A stretch of 64,000 bases of DNA, taken from NCBI GenBank assembly GCA_014155875.1, contig JACEFZ010005109.1, positions 189,501 to 253,500 on the forward strand, given 5' to 3'. Position numbers and translations under genes: made by a program. How positions within the stretch are numbered: the first letter of the stretch is position 1; the number at the start of each line of letters is the position of its first letter. The stretch is from Cepaea nemoralis. Taxonomy: Eukaryota > Mollusca > Gastropoda > Stylommatophora > Helicidae. The notes beneath the pieces were generated by a model. The model was not told the origin of the DNA and ran no database searches. It saw nothing but the letters and a program-made list of their open reading frames with translations. Below, piece after piece: positions 32,281 through 43,625 of this stretch.

Positions 32281-32873
32281 GATAACTATTATTTAGACCG
32301 GTGCACTACTAGGTAAAACGATTTCCCTCGAAAGAGGAACGAAAAGGAAGGTGAACAAGAAGTAAACCCAAGCAGGCGATTCTGGATACACAGAAATACT
32401 ATACGCTTTGTCCAAACTAAAACCGCTTTACACTTTTATAATGCACTGCAATTTAGCAATTATCAGGGGGAAATAAGTAGAGAACAATGAAATAACAGAA
32501 ACTAGATAACGTGCTTAAACAAACAACCAAAAATGAATGCACCCTGGGCTAGTGTATATACGCTGCGGCGACCAAGCATGATCCCATCAACGAACGAAAA
32601 CGTAAACAGTAAATCTTGTCAGTCGATCATTCACTTAATTTTGTTTTATGATCTGCCTACTTACGCTCGTTCAGTCTGCCGCTCTTCTGAGCTGGCGTGT
32701 TTCCCTCCTTGCGTGTAATACACAACACATACATAGCTTGAGGTACAACGACTGGGATAGTGAGTGATACAGACTACCGCAAATGATGGCCAAGTGGTTA
32801 GAATCATTCATTGGCACCTTTCCGTCTTGACAGACGATAGTTTGGTACATTGTGCTTTAAAAAGGCTTAATAA

Positions 32874-33118
32874 CTACGATCCATGGCGATGGCGAGTGTG
32901 GCTGGTAAGGCCAATTCTTGCTGCAAATGTTTGCCCACAGTAGGTGCATGTGAAAACATGGTCACTTCCACCATTTTGCACCATCTTACGTCTCTCACGC
33001 TCTGTGTGTGCTTTATCTGCAATCATTTTCTCCTTTGTCTTTATTCCATTTCTGATAGTTGCCCTCCATGCAACACGTTCAGCGGCGACGTGCTCCCAAT
33101 GTGCATTATCAATGCCTA
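32874..33118 (-). pseudogene. LINE-E C-terminal fragment with C2H2 finger
   Basis: An open minus-strand frame of about 80 codons ends with VFTCTYCGQTFAARIGLTSH and TRHRHGS before a stop at 32874. The C-x2-C...H-x3-H arrangement with ARIGL--H is the C-terminal zinc finger of a common metazoan LINE group. Upstream are WEHVAAERVAWRATIRNGIK and a charged helix. It is 5'-truncated at about 33118. The plus-strand frame over the same DNA is a shadow. Confidence 0.82.
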
Positions 33119-33299
33119 TAGAATTAGCCTATAGCCTATAGGTTAGAATACTGGTCAATTATCAGGGGGAACTGGGAACTGTGGGGATATATCTAACAGA
33201 GACGAAAGAATAAGCTCGATCACTGTGTTGCGATTGTTGAGCAAATGTCCTTGTTCAGCCCTTATCAGCCCTCTTGGTTACATCAGACATGATGCTAAG

Positions 33300-33505
33300 T
33301 GCTGTTTTTTTCGCATAACCTTTACAGGACATCGCTGTCAACATCAGCATCTTTCAACTGATTGTTGATTTCTTGGCAAGATTACGCTCAGTAGTTTGTC
33401 ATTGCTTTCTGAGCACCGGCTCATATACCCCATAAGTTACCGACGCGGAGAGAACCGCTACCAATTCTCGCGCACATCACGTCACGTTACGAGAGTATAC
33501 GGGAT
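33300..33505 (-). mobile_element. SINE-1 copy
   Basis: Plus strand reads TTTACAGGACATCGCTGTCA, TTGGCAAGATTACGCTCAGT, CATTGCTTTCTGAGCACCGG and further to GGGATTACGGAG, collinear with the copy at 62682-62867. A T tract upstream (33304-33311) represents the A tail on the minus strand. Confidence 0.8.
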
Positions 33506-33683
33506 TACGGAGAAAGTCGTGTTGTAATGATAGTTTAATTCTTTTAGACAGACAGAAAGATAAATGGATACGGATATGGGCAGGCAGAGAGAGACAGACA
33601 GACACGAAATCCAGTCATCTAATAGCTGGTGTAGAGAGTACCATGTAGACGGTAATCTTGTTTATCACCGTGAAGTGCGGTAG

Positions 33684-34090
33684 CTGAGTCGCAGGAACAT
33701 GCTCATGAGGTTTCACGAACTGCTGGATGAAGTCAAGCATATCATGGAGATTACGGGAAATCCTGTCAAAGAACTAACTCTATGATAGCGTGATCTAGCG
33801 TACACGGTGGACATTACCAAGTACTTCTCAGAGCTGAACACGTAAAGCTGCAAGGCGCCACCCTGTTTCTCAGCTCCCTGCTTTCAAACGTGGAATCATG
33901 TGAAATTAAATTAAAGTTGCGGAAAGTGCAAATCGAAAGGGATAAACTGTGCATTTCCAAACTCTGGAAGGACAAAAGCCTTCCACGACACTTGAATATA
34001 CTGGTGAATGTGCGAACCTGAGGCATTTAATGAAAGATTCAAAGACGTGAAAGTAAACACATGGAATTTAATATCTTTGCTTCAACGCAT
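33684..34090 (+). pseudogene. hAT-family transposase fragment (ZBED/GTF2IRD2-like)
   Basis: Conceptual translation gives RNMLMRFHELLDEVKHIMEI, GNPVKELTL, RDLAYTVDITKYFSELNT and, after a frameshift at about 33840, VKLQGATLFLSSLLSNVESC, then NERFKDVKVNTWN. This sequence order is characteristic of the hAT transposase group domesticated in vertebrates as GTF2IRD2 and ZBED-type genes. Stops at 33783-33788 and 34018 and the frameshift show it is dead. No termini or TSD were found. It is not shown to be the source of the hAT miniature elements at 1590 and 46971. Confidence 0.75.
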
Positions 34091-35060
34091 AATATGTAGA
34101 AAATGTGACCTCCCATTTGGACATATCGATATATCGCCATATTAGGACCATCTTATTGCTTCGTTTCACCGTATTTTCCGCTATTTTAATCTCCAGTGGA
34201 CGGAAATTGACATCATAATACGTGTCCATTTGATTGCGTATCATCAGTAAGAAACATACCAACATATTCCAGCAATCAATCCCAGCTAGCATTGTGGCTA
34301 GTGAACTCGCCTTCAGACCCGCTGGGACCTCAAATCAAGCCTAAGTCATGATGATATTTTTACATGAACATGAGCTCAGAGGTCGACCCAGCTTGACGGC
34401 TGGTTGTGAATTTCCATTCTATTTTGTAGAAAAAGCTGTTCAAGCCCCGTTCAACTGTCGATTTCTCGGTTCGTTATAATTGGGGCCCTTATTTGTCTCT
34501 TTTCTGTTCGCGAAAATAGAGCTGCGTGTTTCGCTTCCTGGTCGTATTCCCTGTAAGATTGAGTTTTTCAGACCAATGCAATGGCCCCCAAGTAAACTGA
34601 GTGATGAAAATACTTGCGTCTGTCGTAATTAGGTTGTTGTGGAGAACTTTCTGTCCATCCGGTACCTTCTCCACGAAGATCTCTGTGGCGGAGATCTCGT
34701 TTCCCTAATCAAGCTCAGAAACTATTCGGATGTGCACAAGAAGTACCGGAGCTTCACATCTGCGCAGAGACATTAGGATGTAGCCAGGTAATGCTTCAGC
34801 ACAGTACCAACGGACTGCCTGGGATTAGATATATGTGGTCAGAGAGGTAGGTAAGGCGTGACCACATTTGGGGTAGCGAAGGACAGAACTGCAGCATCGT
34901 TGCTATGGAGGTGGTGCTTTGGTACCAGGTCGGGAGACATGTCTACAACAACCTCATGCCGATAGATGTAGGCTCTAGCACGGTTCTGACAACCTGAACC
35001 CAAGGCATCGGAGTTACTTTAGTCTTCCAGGAGATTGAAAACCAACTAGTCAACCAACTC
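34091..35060. other. No recognised gene
   Basis: An open stretch near 34665-34770 (LCGGDLVSLIKLRNYSDVHK in one frame) is unassigned and ends at a stop. No repeats or element ends were identified. Confidence 0.35.
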
Positions 35061-35064
35061 GTTC

Positions 35065-35323
35065 CATGGGAGACAGTTATTTTGAGCCACTTTATTCCCA
35101 TTAGAAAAGTAGTTATTTTAGGCAATTTATTCCCATTAGGAACAGAGTTATTGAGCCACTTTATTCCCATTAGAGAAAGTGTTATTTTGATCCATTTTAT
35201 TCCCATTAGAGACATATAGAGTTATTTTGAGCCGCTGTATTCTCATTAGAGACAGAGTTATTTTGAGCTAATTTATTCCCATTAGAGACATATAGAGTTA
35301 TTTTGAGCCACTTTATTCCCATT
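35065..35323. repeat. 36-40-bp tandem repeat, left part
   Basis: About seven units of GTTATTTTGAGCCACTTTAT then TCCCATTAGAGACA with an optional TATAGAG. The array is split by the LINE-A insertion and resumes at 36177. Confidence 0.9.
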
Positions 35324-36176
35324 CCATCCATCCATCATGTGCCATGCCGATAAGCGTGGGTCATGTTTTGCCATCTTACTCGATCACCGGAGTCGTGGAT
35401 CAGCTCTGTGTTTCTGTCTCGACCATGCCACGTGGCCAAGCCATCCAGGTATTTACTTCTTGGTCTTCCCCTTGGTTTCTTCGATCTTGCCAGTTGACAC
35501 CAAGTTCTCCAATGCATTTCTTCTCATAACATGCCCACAAAATTTTGACTGTCTACGTCTAATGTCTCTAAACAGTTTACGATCTCCATTTGTTTCTTGA
35601 AGGACTAGTTCATTGGTTTTTCTGTCTGTCCATGGTATTCTTTGCATTCTCCTCAGAAACCACATTTCCACAGCCATCAGATGTATTTCAGGTTGTCTGC
35701 TCCTTGTCCAAGCTTCACATCCATATCAAAGTACAGGTTCTATGTTGCACTTCAACACTCTTTTTCTCGTTCCAATTTATATCTTTTTTATTGGTCAGTA
35801 TGTTTTTTTCATCTTGCAAAACGCAACCTTCGCAATGGCAATCAAGGCATCTCCCATCAGATGTCATGACTGTTTCGAGATAGCTGTACCGATTTACTTG
35901 TTTAAGAACATGCCCATTTACTTGTATATTACACTGTGGTATTTCTTCCTTCCTAGTGACGACCATAATTTCATGTCTTCTTACAATTAAATTCTAACCC
36001 CAGTTGTTCACTGTGTGCAACAACCGCATCTACTAAATTTTGCAGGTCCTGTTCATTGTCAGCAATCAAGACTATCATCTGCATATCTAATGTTATTGAT
36101 ATATCGTCCCCCAATGTTGATTCCTTCCATATCTTCTATATTTCTGAAAATATTTTCACTGTACAGGGAAAAAAGA
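35324..36176 (-). pseudogene. LINE-A copy inserted in a tandem array
   Basis: The minus strand starts at GGGAAAAAAGATC (36176) inside RT (DLFSLYSENIFRNIEDMEGI), reaches NNIRYADDS (the YADD motif) and continues through VNGHVLKQVNRYSYLETVMT, VEMWFLRRMQRIPWTDRKTN and RNTELIHDSGDRVRWQNM. It ends in a (ATGG)n tail, seen as CCATCCATCCAT at 35324-35336. The repeat-unit sequence TCCCATT lies on both sides (35317-35323, 36177-36183), consistent with a 7-bp TSD or microhomology. Frameshifts near 36075, 35720 and 35510 make it a pseudogene. Confidence 0.9.
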
Positions 36177-36228
36177 TCCCATTAGAGACAGATATTTTGA
36201 GCCACTTTATTCCCATTACTATCTGCGC
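36177..36228. repeat. 36-40-bp tandem repeat, right part
   Basis: One and a half units (CCCATTAGAGACAGATATTT, GAGCCACTTTATTCCCATTA) continue the array interrupted at 35323. Confidence 0.88.
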
Positions 36229-36662
36229 CCCTCACAGCCAAAACTATCGCTAAACAACAGGTGCCTGTGGCACGAGGAAGACGGACGACCTGTGGAATAT
36301 TGTGAGAACCTCTGACACAGGTTGTATTCACAGGAAGCAATAGCAATTGCCTTGGTTTCATGTTGGGGCAAGAAAATGAGCGGGTCTGTCCCTAACCTTT
36401 TATACCATAGGTCACCACACCTTTCACTGCCTGCCGGACGCACCTGGTGAAAGGTTGTATACACATAGCAGTGTGTATACGACGCTTCGTACATGCGACG
36501 TCTTTAAGTTATGATTATGGGATCAAGTATTATGAAAGATATTTTTCTGGTAGGTTGGAGACATGAAACCAAAGGGTTACATTTGAACTCAGGTTAAGAC
36601 ATTGTTGACTGTCTAAAATTTTGTTTAATAGTCTTTAGTTCGTTCGCAAGGGTCCTGAAAAT

Positions 36663-36900
36663 ACTTTGGGTAGATTTTTAACTCGAAATTTTGCCCGGGC
36701 AGCGCCGTTAGGCTACTCTTTTTCGATTTCCAACTGCCTAGGGATTTTTTACGTGCGTAACAAATCCCCACAGATCAGGGTAAATCTTGTTACTAGAAGT
36801 CCACGTGAAAAAATCCCGGCCCTCACCGGGGCTAGAACCCGGGACCTCCAGCACTCGAGGCGGATACCATACCTCGAGACCACTCAATCCCCACAAAGGA
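36663..36900 (-). mobile_element. SINE-3 copy with tRNA-like head
   Basis: Minus strand: GTGGGGATTGAGTGGTCTCG (A-box region), GGTCCCGGGTTCTAGCCCCG (B-box), a body with CCGGGATTTTTTCACGTGGA, and an end at CGAGTTAAAAATCTACCC. Related heads occur at 31240 and 48660, and the end occurs alone near 4572. The left boundary is inferred from the fragment shared with 4572-4601. Confidence 0.7.
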
Positions 36901-37075
36901 GAGTGAAAGGACAATAATAGGGTACATTAATAAAAGAAGAATATAAATACTAGGCAAGAGAGACAGAGTCACAAGGAGAAATGAAAATAATACTAGACAA
37001 GAGGAACTGAGAGACATAAATTGAGAAAATACAGGACAAGAAAAGCAGAGGAACAACGGGAAGTGGAGAAATAGA
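36800..37075 (-). repeat. Inverted copy of the 31040-31330 segment
   Basis: Reverse complement of this stretch follows the same order of blocks as 31040-31330, including the SINE-3 head and pyrimidine-rich units. This copy retains the full B-box region. Confidence 0.75.
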
Positions 37076-37560
37076 AGGCAAGAAGGGCAGAGAGGCAGAG
37101 AAATGAGAAGATACTGGACAAGAGAGACAGGGGAACAAAGAGAAATGGGAAAATACTAGGCAAGAAGGGCTGGGAGACAAAGAGAGATGAGAAAATACTG
37201 CACAAGAGAGGTAGATAGACGCGGAGAAATTGGAAAATACTAGGAAAGAGAGGCAGAGGGACGAATATAAATTAGAATGAGACACCGAGGTGTGACGAGG
37301 GGATCTGGCCGACGATCGACGCTCAGAGGAAAGGCGAGACAGACATATAATCAGATTGCTACTGGAACTATTAGTGTTGGAACTCTTCGCTGGCTGCTGA
37401 GGATGAGGACGGGGCGCTTATGGAATGTCCCGAATGCTGTGATGTCGGTTCCTAAATCAATCAATCAATCAATCAATCAATCATATAAATTAGAAAATAC
37501 TGGACAAAAGAGACGGTGGAATAAAGAACAAAACATTAGAAGTAGAAAGTTTAAACTATA
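36950..37560. repeat. About 42-bp A/G-rich tandem repeat
   Basis: Around nine units of roughly 42 bases containing GAGAAAATACTGGACAAGAG and AGACAGGGGAACAAA. The array is split by the LINE end at 37278-37482. The minus-strand serine/leucine-rich ORFs come from the period (14 codons). Confidence 0.88.
37278..37482 (+). mobile_element. 205-bp LINE-I 3' end with 13-bp TSD
   Basis: The insert starts TGAGACACCGAGG and encodes GVTRGSGRRSTLRGKARQTY and IATGTISVGTLRWLLR. Its final block GAATGTCCCGAATGCTGTGA is followed by (AATC)n. It is flanked by the perfect 13-bp TSD ATATAAATTAGAA at 37265-37277 and 37483-37495. Removing the insert restores a normal unit of the 42-bp array. This is a typical severely 5'-truncated retrotransposition. 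Confidence 0.94.
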
Positions 37561-37567
37561 CGGAATA

Positions 37568-38635
37568 AATAATATAAACATCACCAAACTCAATAAAAAT
37601 ACTGACATATAATATAAACATCACCAAACTCAATAAAAATACTGACATATAATATAAACATCACCAAACTCAATAAAAATACTGACATATAATATAAACA
37701 TCACCAAACTCAATAAAAATACTGACATATAATATAAACATCACCAAACTCAATAAAAATACTGACATATAATATAAACATCACCAAACTCAATAAAAAT
37801 ACTGACATATAATATAAACATCACCAAACTCAATAAAAATTCTGACATATAATATAAACATCACCAAACTCAATAAAAATACTGACATATAATATAAACA
37901 TCACCAAACTCAATAAAAATACTGACATATAATATAAACATCACCAAACTCAATAAAAATACTGACATATAATATAAACATCACCAAACTCAATAAAATA
38001 CTGACATATAATATAAACATCACCAAACTCAATAAAAATACTGACATATAATATAAACATCACCAAACTCAATAAAAAATACTGACATATAATATAAACA
38101 TCACCAAACTCAATAAAAATACTGACATATAATATAAACATCACCAAACTCAATAAAAATACTGACATATAATATAAACATCACCAAACTCAATAAAAAT
38201 ACTGACATATAATATAAACATCACCAAACTCAATAAAAATACTGACATATAATATAAACATCACCAAACTCAATAAAAATACTGACATATAATATAAACA
38301 TCACCAAACTCAATAAAAATACTGACATATAATATAAACATCACCAAACTCAATAAAAATACTGACATATAATATAAACATCACCAAACTCAATAAAAAT
38401 ACTGACATATAATATAAACATCACCAAACTCAATAAAAATACTGACATATAATATAAACATCACCAAACTCAATAAAAATACTGACATATAATATAAACA
38501 TCACCAAACTCAATAAAAATACTGACATATAATATAAACATCACCAAACTCAATAAAAATACTGACATATAATATAAACATCACCAAACTCAATAAAAAT
38601 ACTGACATATAATATAAACATCACCAAACTTGTCA
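37568..38635. repeat. 40-bp satellite, left half
   Basis: About 26.5 copies of a 40-bp unit (TCACCAAACTCAATAAAAAT, ACTGACATATAATATAAACA) with very few changes: single-base indels near 37999 and 38077 and one A to T at 37831. The last copy is cut after CCAAACT by the LTR element and resumes at 45533. Confidence 0.98.
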
Positions 38636-40215
38636 TGAAATGCTGCATGTTAGTGAATCCCAGATCGACGACTGTATGCAGCGAATACCCAGGGAGTAGA
38701 AGGGTTAATGAAACAGAAGGATAAAACACAACGGATTGACCAGCGCATATGTATATAGGTCAAGGCGGGAGAGTCGACTACAATACAGGTGACCGGGAGA
38801 GTGGAAAAATTAGTTTGCTACAAAGACAGACAGTATCATGGATCAGTCTATTGCGTTCTGGAGGTAGGGATATACGGAAAAGCCCAGATCTGGAATTTTC
38901 CACTGACCAGGGATAATGAAGTCTGAATTTGCTTTGTCCAGCAATGTCAAGGACGATGGGACAAAGATGATCTAAAGAGAGTGGCCACGTCTTTGTGTCA
39001 GTTTAGTGTGTGTTCCCCAACTGGACGGAAAGATAGAATTATGTGTCCTGTAATGAAAAGAAATATCCTCCTTTATAATGGGATAAAGTGCTTGGCTGAG
39101 GATTAATTTCGATTCGTGGATCTACATTAATTCTATATAGGAACATCGATGTGTATAAGGTATATTAAAATATCGTTTTAGAATAGGAATATAGATGAGC
39201 GTGTATTACCTTTATCATTACATATTATTAGTGGGTGTTTTAGACTGAGGTGAATTCTTATGTCTTATGCGGATGGTGACTTCGAAAGCCTTGTCATTAT
39301 GGCTGGAGAAGGACACTTGCATAAGTTAGGAGTAAGGGGCGGACGCTTACCACTCGACTTGTTATATTCATCCACAGGTTCCCAGTTTCTAGGGACATTA
39401 GAGAAGAAAGAAAAACCTACTCTACGTGAACCAATAAAGTACATACTTAGATCCAGAAAGAACCTAAATAGTTCGTTCAGATGAACAAATACTAACATCA
39501 AGAAAAATACAGAAGACTGTATGCTAACACGCATATACCACGGGGCTCCTAAACAGAAAAAGATGTTAAGGTGGGGCAAGCAGAGACTTCAACCTACATA
39601 CGACGTGCATACATAGGGTAGAAGGAATAGACAAAGACAATAGTGATAATCATAATAGACAATAGGAAGAACATTGACAATGTGGTGTTTTCTGTTTTTG
39701 ATGATGGATACTTAATATCATGAAACCGATTTGGGCACAGTCATAAACTTACGGGACTTTTATAGCAATACGGTGAATCAGTGATGAACAGTTTGTTTTC
39801 ATTTCACTAACGGATTTACCATCAGATTCAAGCCTACGGATCATCCCGGGTGAGCTCTGTCCTGTTTGATGTGATGTCCTGTAATCGTGAAGAATGACTG
39901 GCGAGAAGATACAGCTGATAGACATTCTGAGTTCATTCTGTCCACAACCATAGAATACAATAGCAACTACACAGACAATATCCATACACACACCGGACAT
40001 AGTTTTCTTTATTAATAAATCTTTTATTATATGTTGAAAGGAAATGTTGTCGGAGTATGTGTTGATAGAATAATAGAGAGAGTGACAGAAGTAGATATAT
40101 GGAAGGGAAGACAGAAGGGAGGGGTGTAGACAAAAGTCAGTCAATAATCCCAACAGATAATAAGTTTGAAGATGTGCTTGTTGATTCCAACTCTCTCCCG
40201 GGAAAACAAGTGACA
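38631..40215 (+). repeat. 5' LTR, 1585 bp
   Basis: Starts TGTCATGAAATGCTGC and ends ACAAGTGACA. It is identical in length to the 3' LTR. The only difference I found is C at 39577 versus G at 44894. It contains an AATAAA at about 39432 as a possible polyadenylation signal, and short ORFs (74 codons at 39260-39484, about 155 codons on the other strand) without recognisable domains. At 1.6 kb it is long relative to the 3.7-kb internal region. Confidence 0.97.
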
Positions 40216-40240
40216 TAAAATGGTGGGAGCAGCGGGATAC
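40216..40240 (+). promoter_or_regulatory. Putative primer binding site region
   Basis: Immediately inside the 5' LTR, after TAAAA, comes TGGTGGGAGCAGCGGGA. It starts TGG as expected for pairing with a tRNA CCA end. I cannot name the tRNA with confidence. Confidence 0.5.
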
Positions 40241-40736
40241 GTACATACATAATACTCATATGACCTAAAAGCATAAAGAGGCATATGCATAGAGAGAGGT
40301 ACTTGCATATTGGCACAGGCATAGCGGAGTACCTACATGTTGGGACATACTGATTGGAAGGAATATAAGTATATATTGATGACTTTTAATGGAAGGACGT
40401 CCATTGGATATATGGTGCCATTACATATATGGTAGAAACATTTCATTAATGCTGGTGACTTTGCAGTGAGAAAGTTCCAGACAGAGTGAATGTGGATAGG
40501 TGGTAAGACATTACATACCTAGTCACACGGTCACACGTCTACATAAGTCTTTATCCTATATCTCCTCTTGTGGATGAGAGAGTGGTTGTGATGTACTGTG
40601 TGGTGGGGTAGATTTATAATATTAGATAGACATAGATAAATGGTATAGGTTCTAGGTGGAATATAATTGTATAGTGAGTACTTCTTTTCTGCCTTGAGGG
40701 ATCTTTACTCAACTTGCTGACTTATCTGCTGTAACT

Positions 40737-43625
40737 ATGGCAACTCCTAAAGTAACTACAGCAGAACTGAGAGCCAACGGGGAGGAAATTGGGTTGGCTG
40801 GTTCAGACTTAACTGATTACATCCAAGAAAGAGAGCGAGAGATTCGTCAGGCGGAACGAGAAGATCGAAAGACTGAGTTGGAAGTGAGAAGAATAGAGGT
40901 GGAGACCAAGCGACTAGAAATGGAACAAGAGGCCAAGAAACTAGAACAGGAGACCAAGAGACTGGAAATGGAACAAGAGGCCAAGAAAATGGACCAGGAG
41001 ACCAAGCGACTAGAAATGGAACAAGAGGCCAAGAAAATGGACCAGGAGACCAAGAAACTGGAAATGGAACATGAATACCGCTTGAAAGAGTTAGAACTCA
41101 AGACACAAACTAAGGGTGAAATAGATGCAGCAGAAGGAAGTTCATCTTCACCTGGAGCAACCTACATGAGTGGACAGGGTTACCAGGCCATGAAGTTTCC
41201 CTTAGCGGTCTACGATGAAAGTAAAGAAAAGATATTCCAGTTTTTGGATCGGTTCGAGGCTATGGCAATCGCTATGGGACTAGATAGAACCAGATGGGCT
41301 CTTAAAGTATCCCAGTCTTTACGTGGTTCGGGCTACGAGGTCTACACACGCCTACCACCAGGACAGGAAAATCAGTACGAGGAATTGAAAGCAGCTTTGA
41401 TGAAACATTATGAAGTCACCGCACAAACATATCGGAAAAAGTTTAGATCGTCTAGACGAGAGCCGGGAGAACTATTCGCCGCCTACAGTCTGAGGCTGAA
41501 ATCCTATCTACAGAAATGGATGGACTTGGCAGAATTCCAGAGGGATTATGAGAGTCTCGAAGAGATGATGGTGGTAGACCAAATGCGAAAGCAAATGTCG
41601 AAACCTCTCAGAACCTTCTTAGGAGAACAAGGGGCGGAACGGATTGATGTGGTGAATAAGCTGGCTGAACGATTCGTGGAAGTACATGGTGAAACGGAGG
41701 AACTAAGTACACAATCCAAAAGTCAGGAGAAAACAGAGAAAAAGAAACCTAAAAACTGGGAAGGAGAAAAAGGGGAACCTTATATAAAGCACACAGAGGA
41801 GAGTTCAGAGAAGGTGAAGGTAGGAAACCAGAACACCTCGAATTCTCAAGCGAAACGACAGTGGTCTGAAAGGTGGTGTTCATTTTGTAGGGCGGCCTCC
41901 CACAACACGAAGGACTGCAGATCGAAACCTAAAAGTTCTTACTTCGCAGCATGCAAAGTGATTCCTACATCGGTGATCACAGACAAGGCTGAGGTCGGCG
42001 AAGGAGAAAGGAACAAAAAGGACACACGGAAACCTAGGAAGGGAACAGAGTGCACACACTGCCAGTCGACAACACATAATATTGTGGACTGCAGATGCAA
42101 GGCCAAACACGCCAATTGCATAACCAACCTCGAGGAATCAAAAGAGGAAGGCAAGGAAACGGTCAAGGAGATGAAAGACACTCAGGACCAAGAGAGACCA
42201 CCTGTGGTTGAACTTATTGAAGTCAATGGCCAGCAGGTTGCTTGTCTCTATGATACAGGTTTGGATGGGGAAGCGGTGGTGGACGCCAGCTTAGTAAGCC
42301 CAGACCAACTTACAGGGGAGACCATAGAAATACAGCCGGCAATGAGGAGTGCTGTTACCATGACGCTGCCAATCGCCAAGGTGGAGATTAAATCCAGGTA
42401 CGTCACGGGCATTATTCCAGCTGCTGTATTATCTGACTCCTTATTTCCTATGATCATTGGCACGAAATATGTCTTTTTGGGGATGCCCAAACAGCAAGCC
42501 CACAAGGGAACAGTAGTCAGTGTATCTCAAGGGGAGGAAAAAGAGGCAGAGACACTATGCGACAACTCGGAGATAGGAGAATTGCATACTGCCCAGAGGA
42601 AGGATACTACGTTGCATCCTTGCTACAGGAAGCTGCAAAGAAGTGCTGAGCCACCAGAACGGGGACAGTACTTTCTGAAGAATCAACTACTCTATCGGAG
42701 AGCTGGGAGGGGAGATAACCTGCATGAGCAGTGGGTGGTTCCAGAGACCCACCGTCCTCACATTCTTCAGAGTGGACACATCATAGGCGAGAATCGACAT
42801 ATGGGTGTCAGAGAGACCTTGCAGCAAATATCCGGCCATTATTGCTGGCCAGGAATGACCGGAGATGTACGCCGGTGGGTGAAGTCTTGTTCGGAGTGCC
42901 AGAGAGCACCACCCAACAAGCGAATTAAGAGGAAACTAGCTCTTAAAGTGGAAGACAAAGTGGAAGTGTGGAGTCCAGCAGAGACCAATATACTCCAAGT
43001 AGGATGGAAAGGACCTTATCCTGTGGAAAAGGTGGTGTCCAAGAACATCTACAAAATACGGATCGGGGAAGAGAAGAAAAATCTCCCTAGACATCTCATT
43101 AGGAAATATGAGGAGAGATCCGGGAGCAAAGCTTCACACTTTATGGTGATGGCAGCCATTAGGACAACGGTTACCAGTCCAGACGAAGACCAGAGATCGC
43201 CAGTACAACATAGGAGGGCCTATGGGACAGTACGTGATAGGTCAGATTTACCCAACGACAGGAGGAGGGAAATCACAAGTCAGGGAAAGGACAAGAGTGA
43301 AAGTTTCACCGGTAACCAAGTTCAGAAGGGGTGGGTAACGTCGGGAAAAGCGAGAATTACCCAGGACTCCAACCAAAGATTGGCTGACCAGATACAACAT
43401 CGCCCAAGATGGTCCTGGAAGCAAAAGCCCAGGAGGTTTGGGAAAGACGACTCGGTCCGACGAGGACGAGGCGGAACATCCCCAGAGGAAAAGCCGGGGG
43501 AAACCAAGAGGACATGGAAGCAGTGTTACAATCAGGATGGGACAATCCGTTTGTATTGTGAGCCGTCGCTGACGCAAGTCGAAAGTAGGTCGACTGAACG
43601 TACAGGAGCGAGGAGCCAACACTAG
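40737..43625 (+). CDS. Gag-protease-truncated integrase polyprotein of the LTR element
   Basis: A 962-codon ORF. Residues about 28-135 are a charged coiled coil built from 16-residue repeats (KRLEMEQEAKKMDQET type). Residues about 160-340 look like a retroelement Gag capsid (FQFLDRFEAMA...RTRWALKVSQSL). Two CX2CX4HX4C zinc knuckles follow, at C381-C394 and C439-C452. A retropepsin-like domain has CLYDTG with D506 and FPMIIGTKY. The integrase HHCC zinc finger (H680, H687, C718, C721) is followed within about 20 residues by the integrase C-terminal GPY module (GWKGPY, 756-761). No RT motif and no DDE catalytic core are present. Residues about 790-962 are basic and unassigned. The start at 40737 is the first ATG of the frame, 521 bases inside the LTR. 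The product could still form particles and process itself. Confidence 0.93.
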   Translation: MATPKVTTAELRANGEEIGLAGSDLTDYIQEREREIRQAEREDRKTELEVRRIEVETKRLEMEQEAKKLEQETKRLEMEQEAKKMDQETKRLEMEQEAKKMDQETKKLEMEHEYRLKELELKTQTKGEIDAAEGSSSSPGATYMSGQGYQAMKFPLAVYDESKEKIFQFLDRFEAMAIAMGLDRTRWALKVSQSLRGSGYEVYTRLPPGQENQYEELKAALMKHYEVTAQTYRKKFRSSRREPGELFAAYSLRLKSYLQKWMDLAEFQRDYESLEEMMVVDQMRKQMSKPLRTFLGEQGAERIDVVNKLAERFVEVHGETEELSTQSKSQEKTEKKKPKNWEGEKGEPYIKHTEESSEKVKVGNQNTSNSQAKRQWSERWCSFCRAASHNTKDCRSKPKSSYFAACKVIPTSVITDKAEVGEGERNKKDTRKPRKGTECTHCQSTTHNIVDCRCKAKHANCITNLEESKEEGKETVKEMKDTQDQERPPVVELIEVNGQQVACLYDTGLDGEAVVDASLVSPDQLTGETIEIQPAMRSAVTMTLPIAKVEIKSRYVTGIIPAAVLSDSLFPMIIGTKYVFLGMPKQQAHKGTVVSVSQGEEKEAETLCDNSEIGELHTAQRKDTTLHPCYRKLQRSAEPPERGQYFLKNQLLYRRAGRGDNLHEQWVVPETHRPHILQSGHIIGENRHMGVRETLQQISGHYCWPGMTGDVRRWVKSCSECQRAPPNKRIKRKLALKVEDKVEVWSPAETNILQVGWKGPYPVEKVVSKNIYKIRIGEEKKNLPRHLIRKYEERSGSKASHFMVMAAIRTTVTSPDEDQRSPVQHRRAYGTVRDRSDLPNDRRREITSQGKDKSESFTGNQVQKGWVTSGKARITQDSNQRLADQIQHRPRWSWKQKPRRFGKDDSVRRGRGGTSPEEKPGETKRTWKQCYNQDGTIRLYCEPSLTQVESRSTERTGARSQH

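Noticed and set aside
36832..37285. Serine/leucine-rich minus-strand ORFs
   Set aside because: By-product of the 42-bp purine-rich array.
39749..40246. 165-codon minus-strand ORF inside the 5' LTR (repeated in the 3' LTR at 45066-45533)
   Set aside because: No domain or signal recognised, and it is antisense to the LTR. Its duplication follows from LTR identity, so conservation cannot be inferred.
40847..41101. Antisense ORF over the coiled-coil part of Gag
   Set aside because: Shadow of the 16-residue repeat region of the sense ORF.
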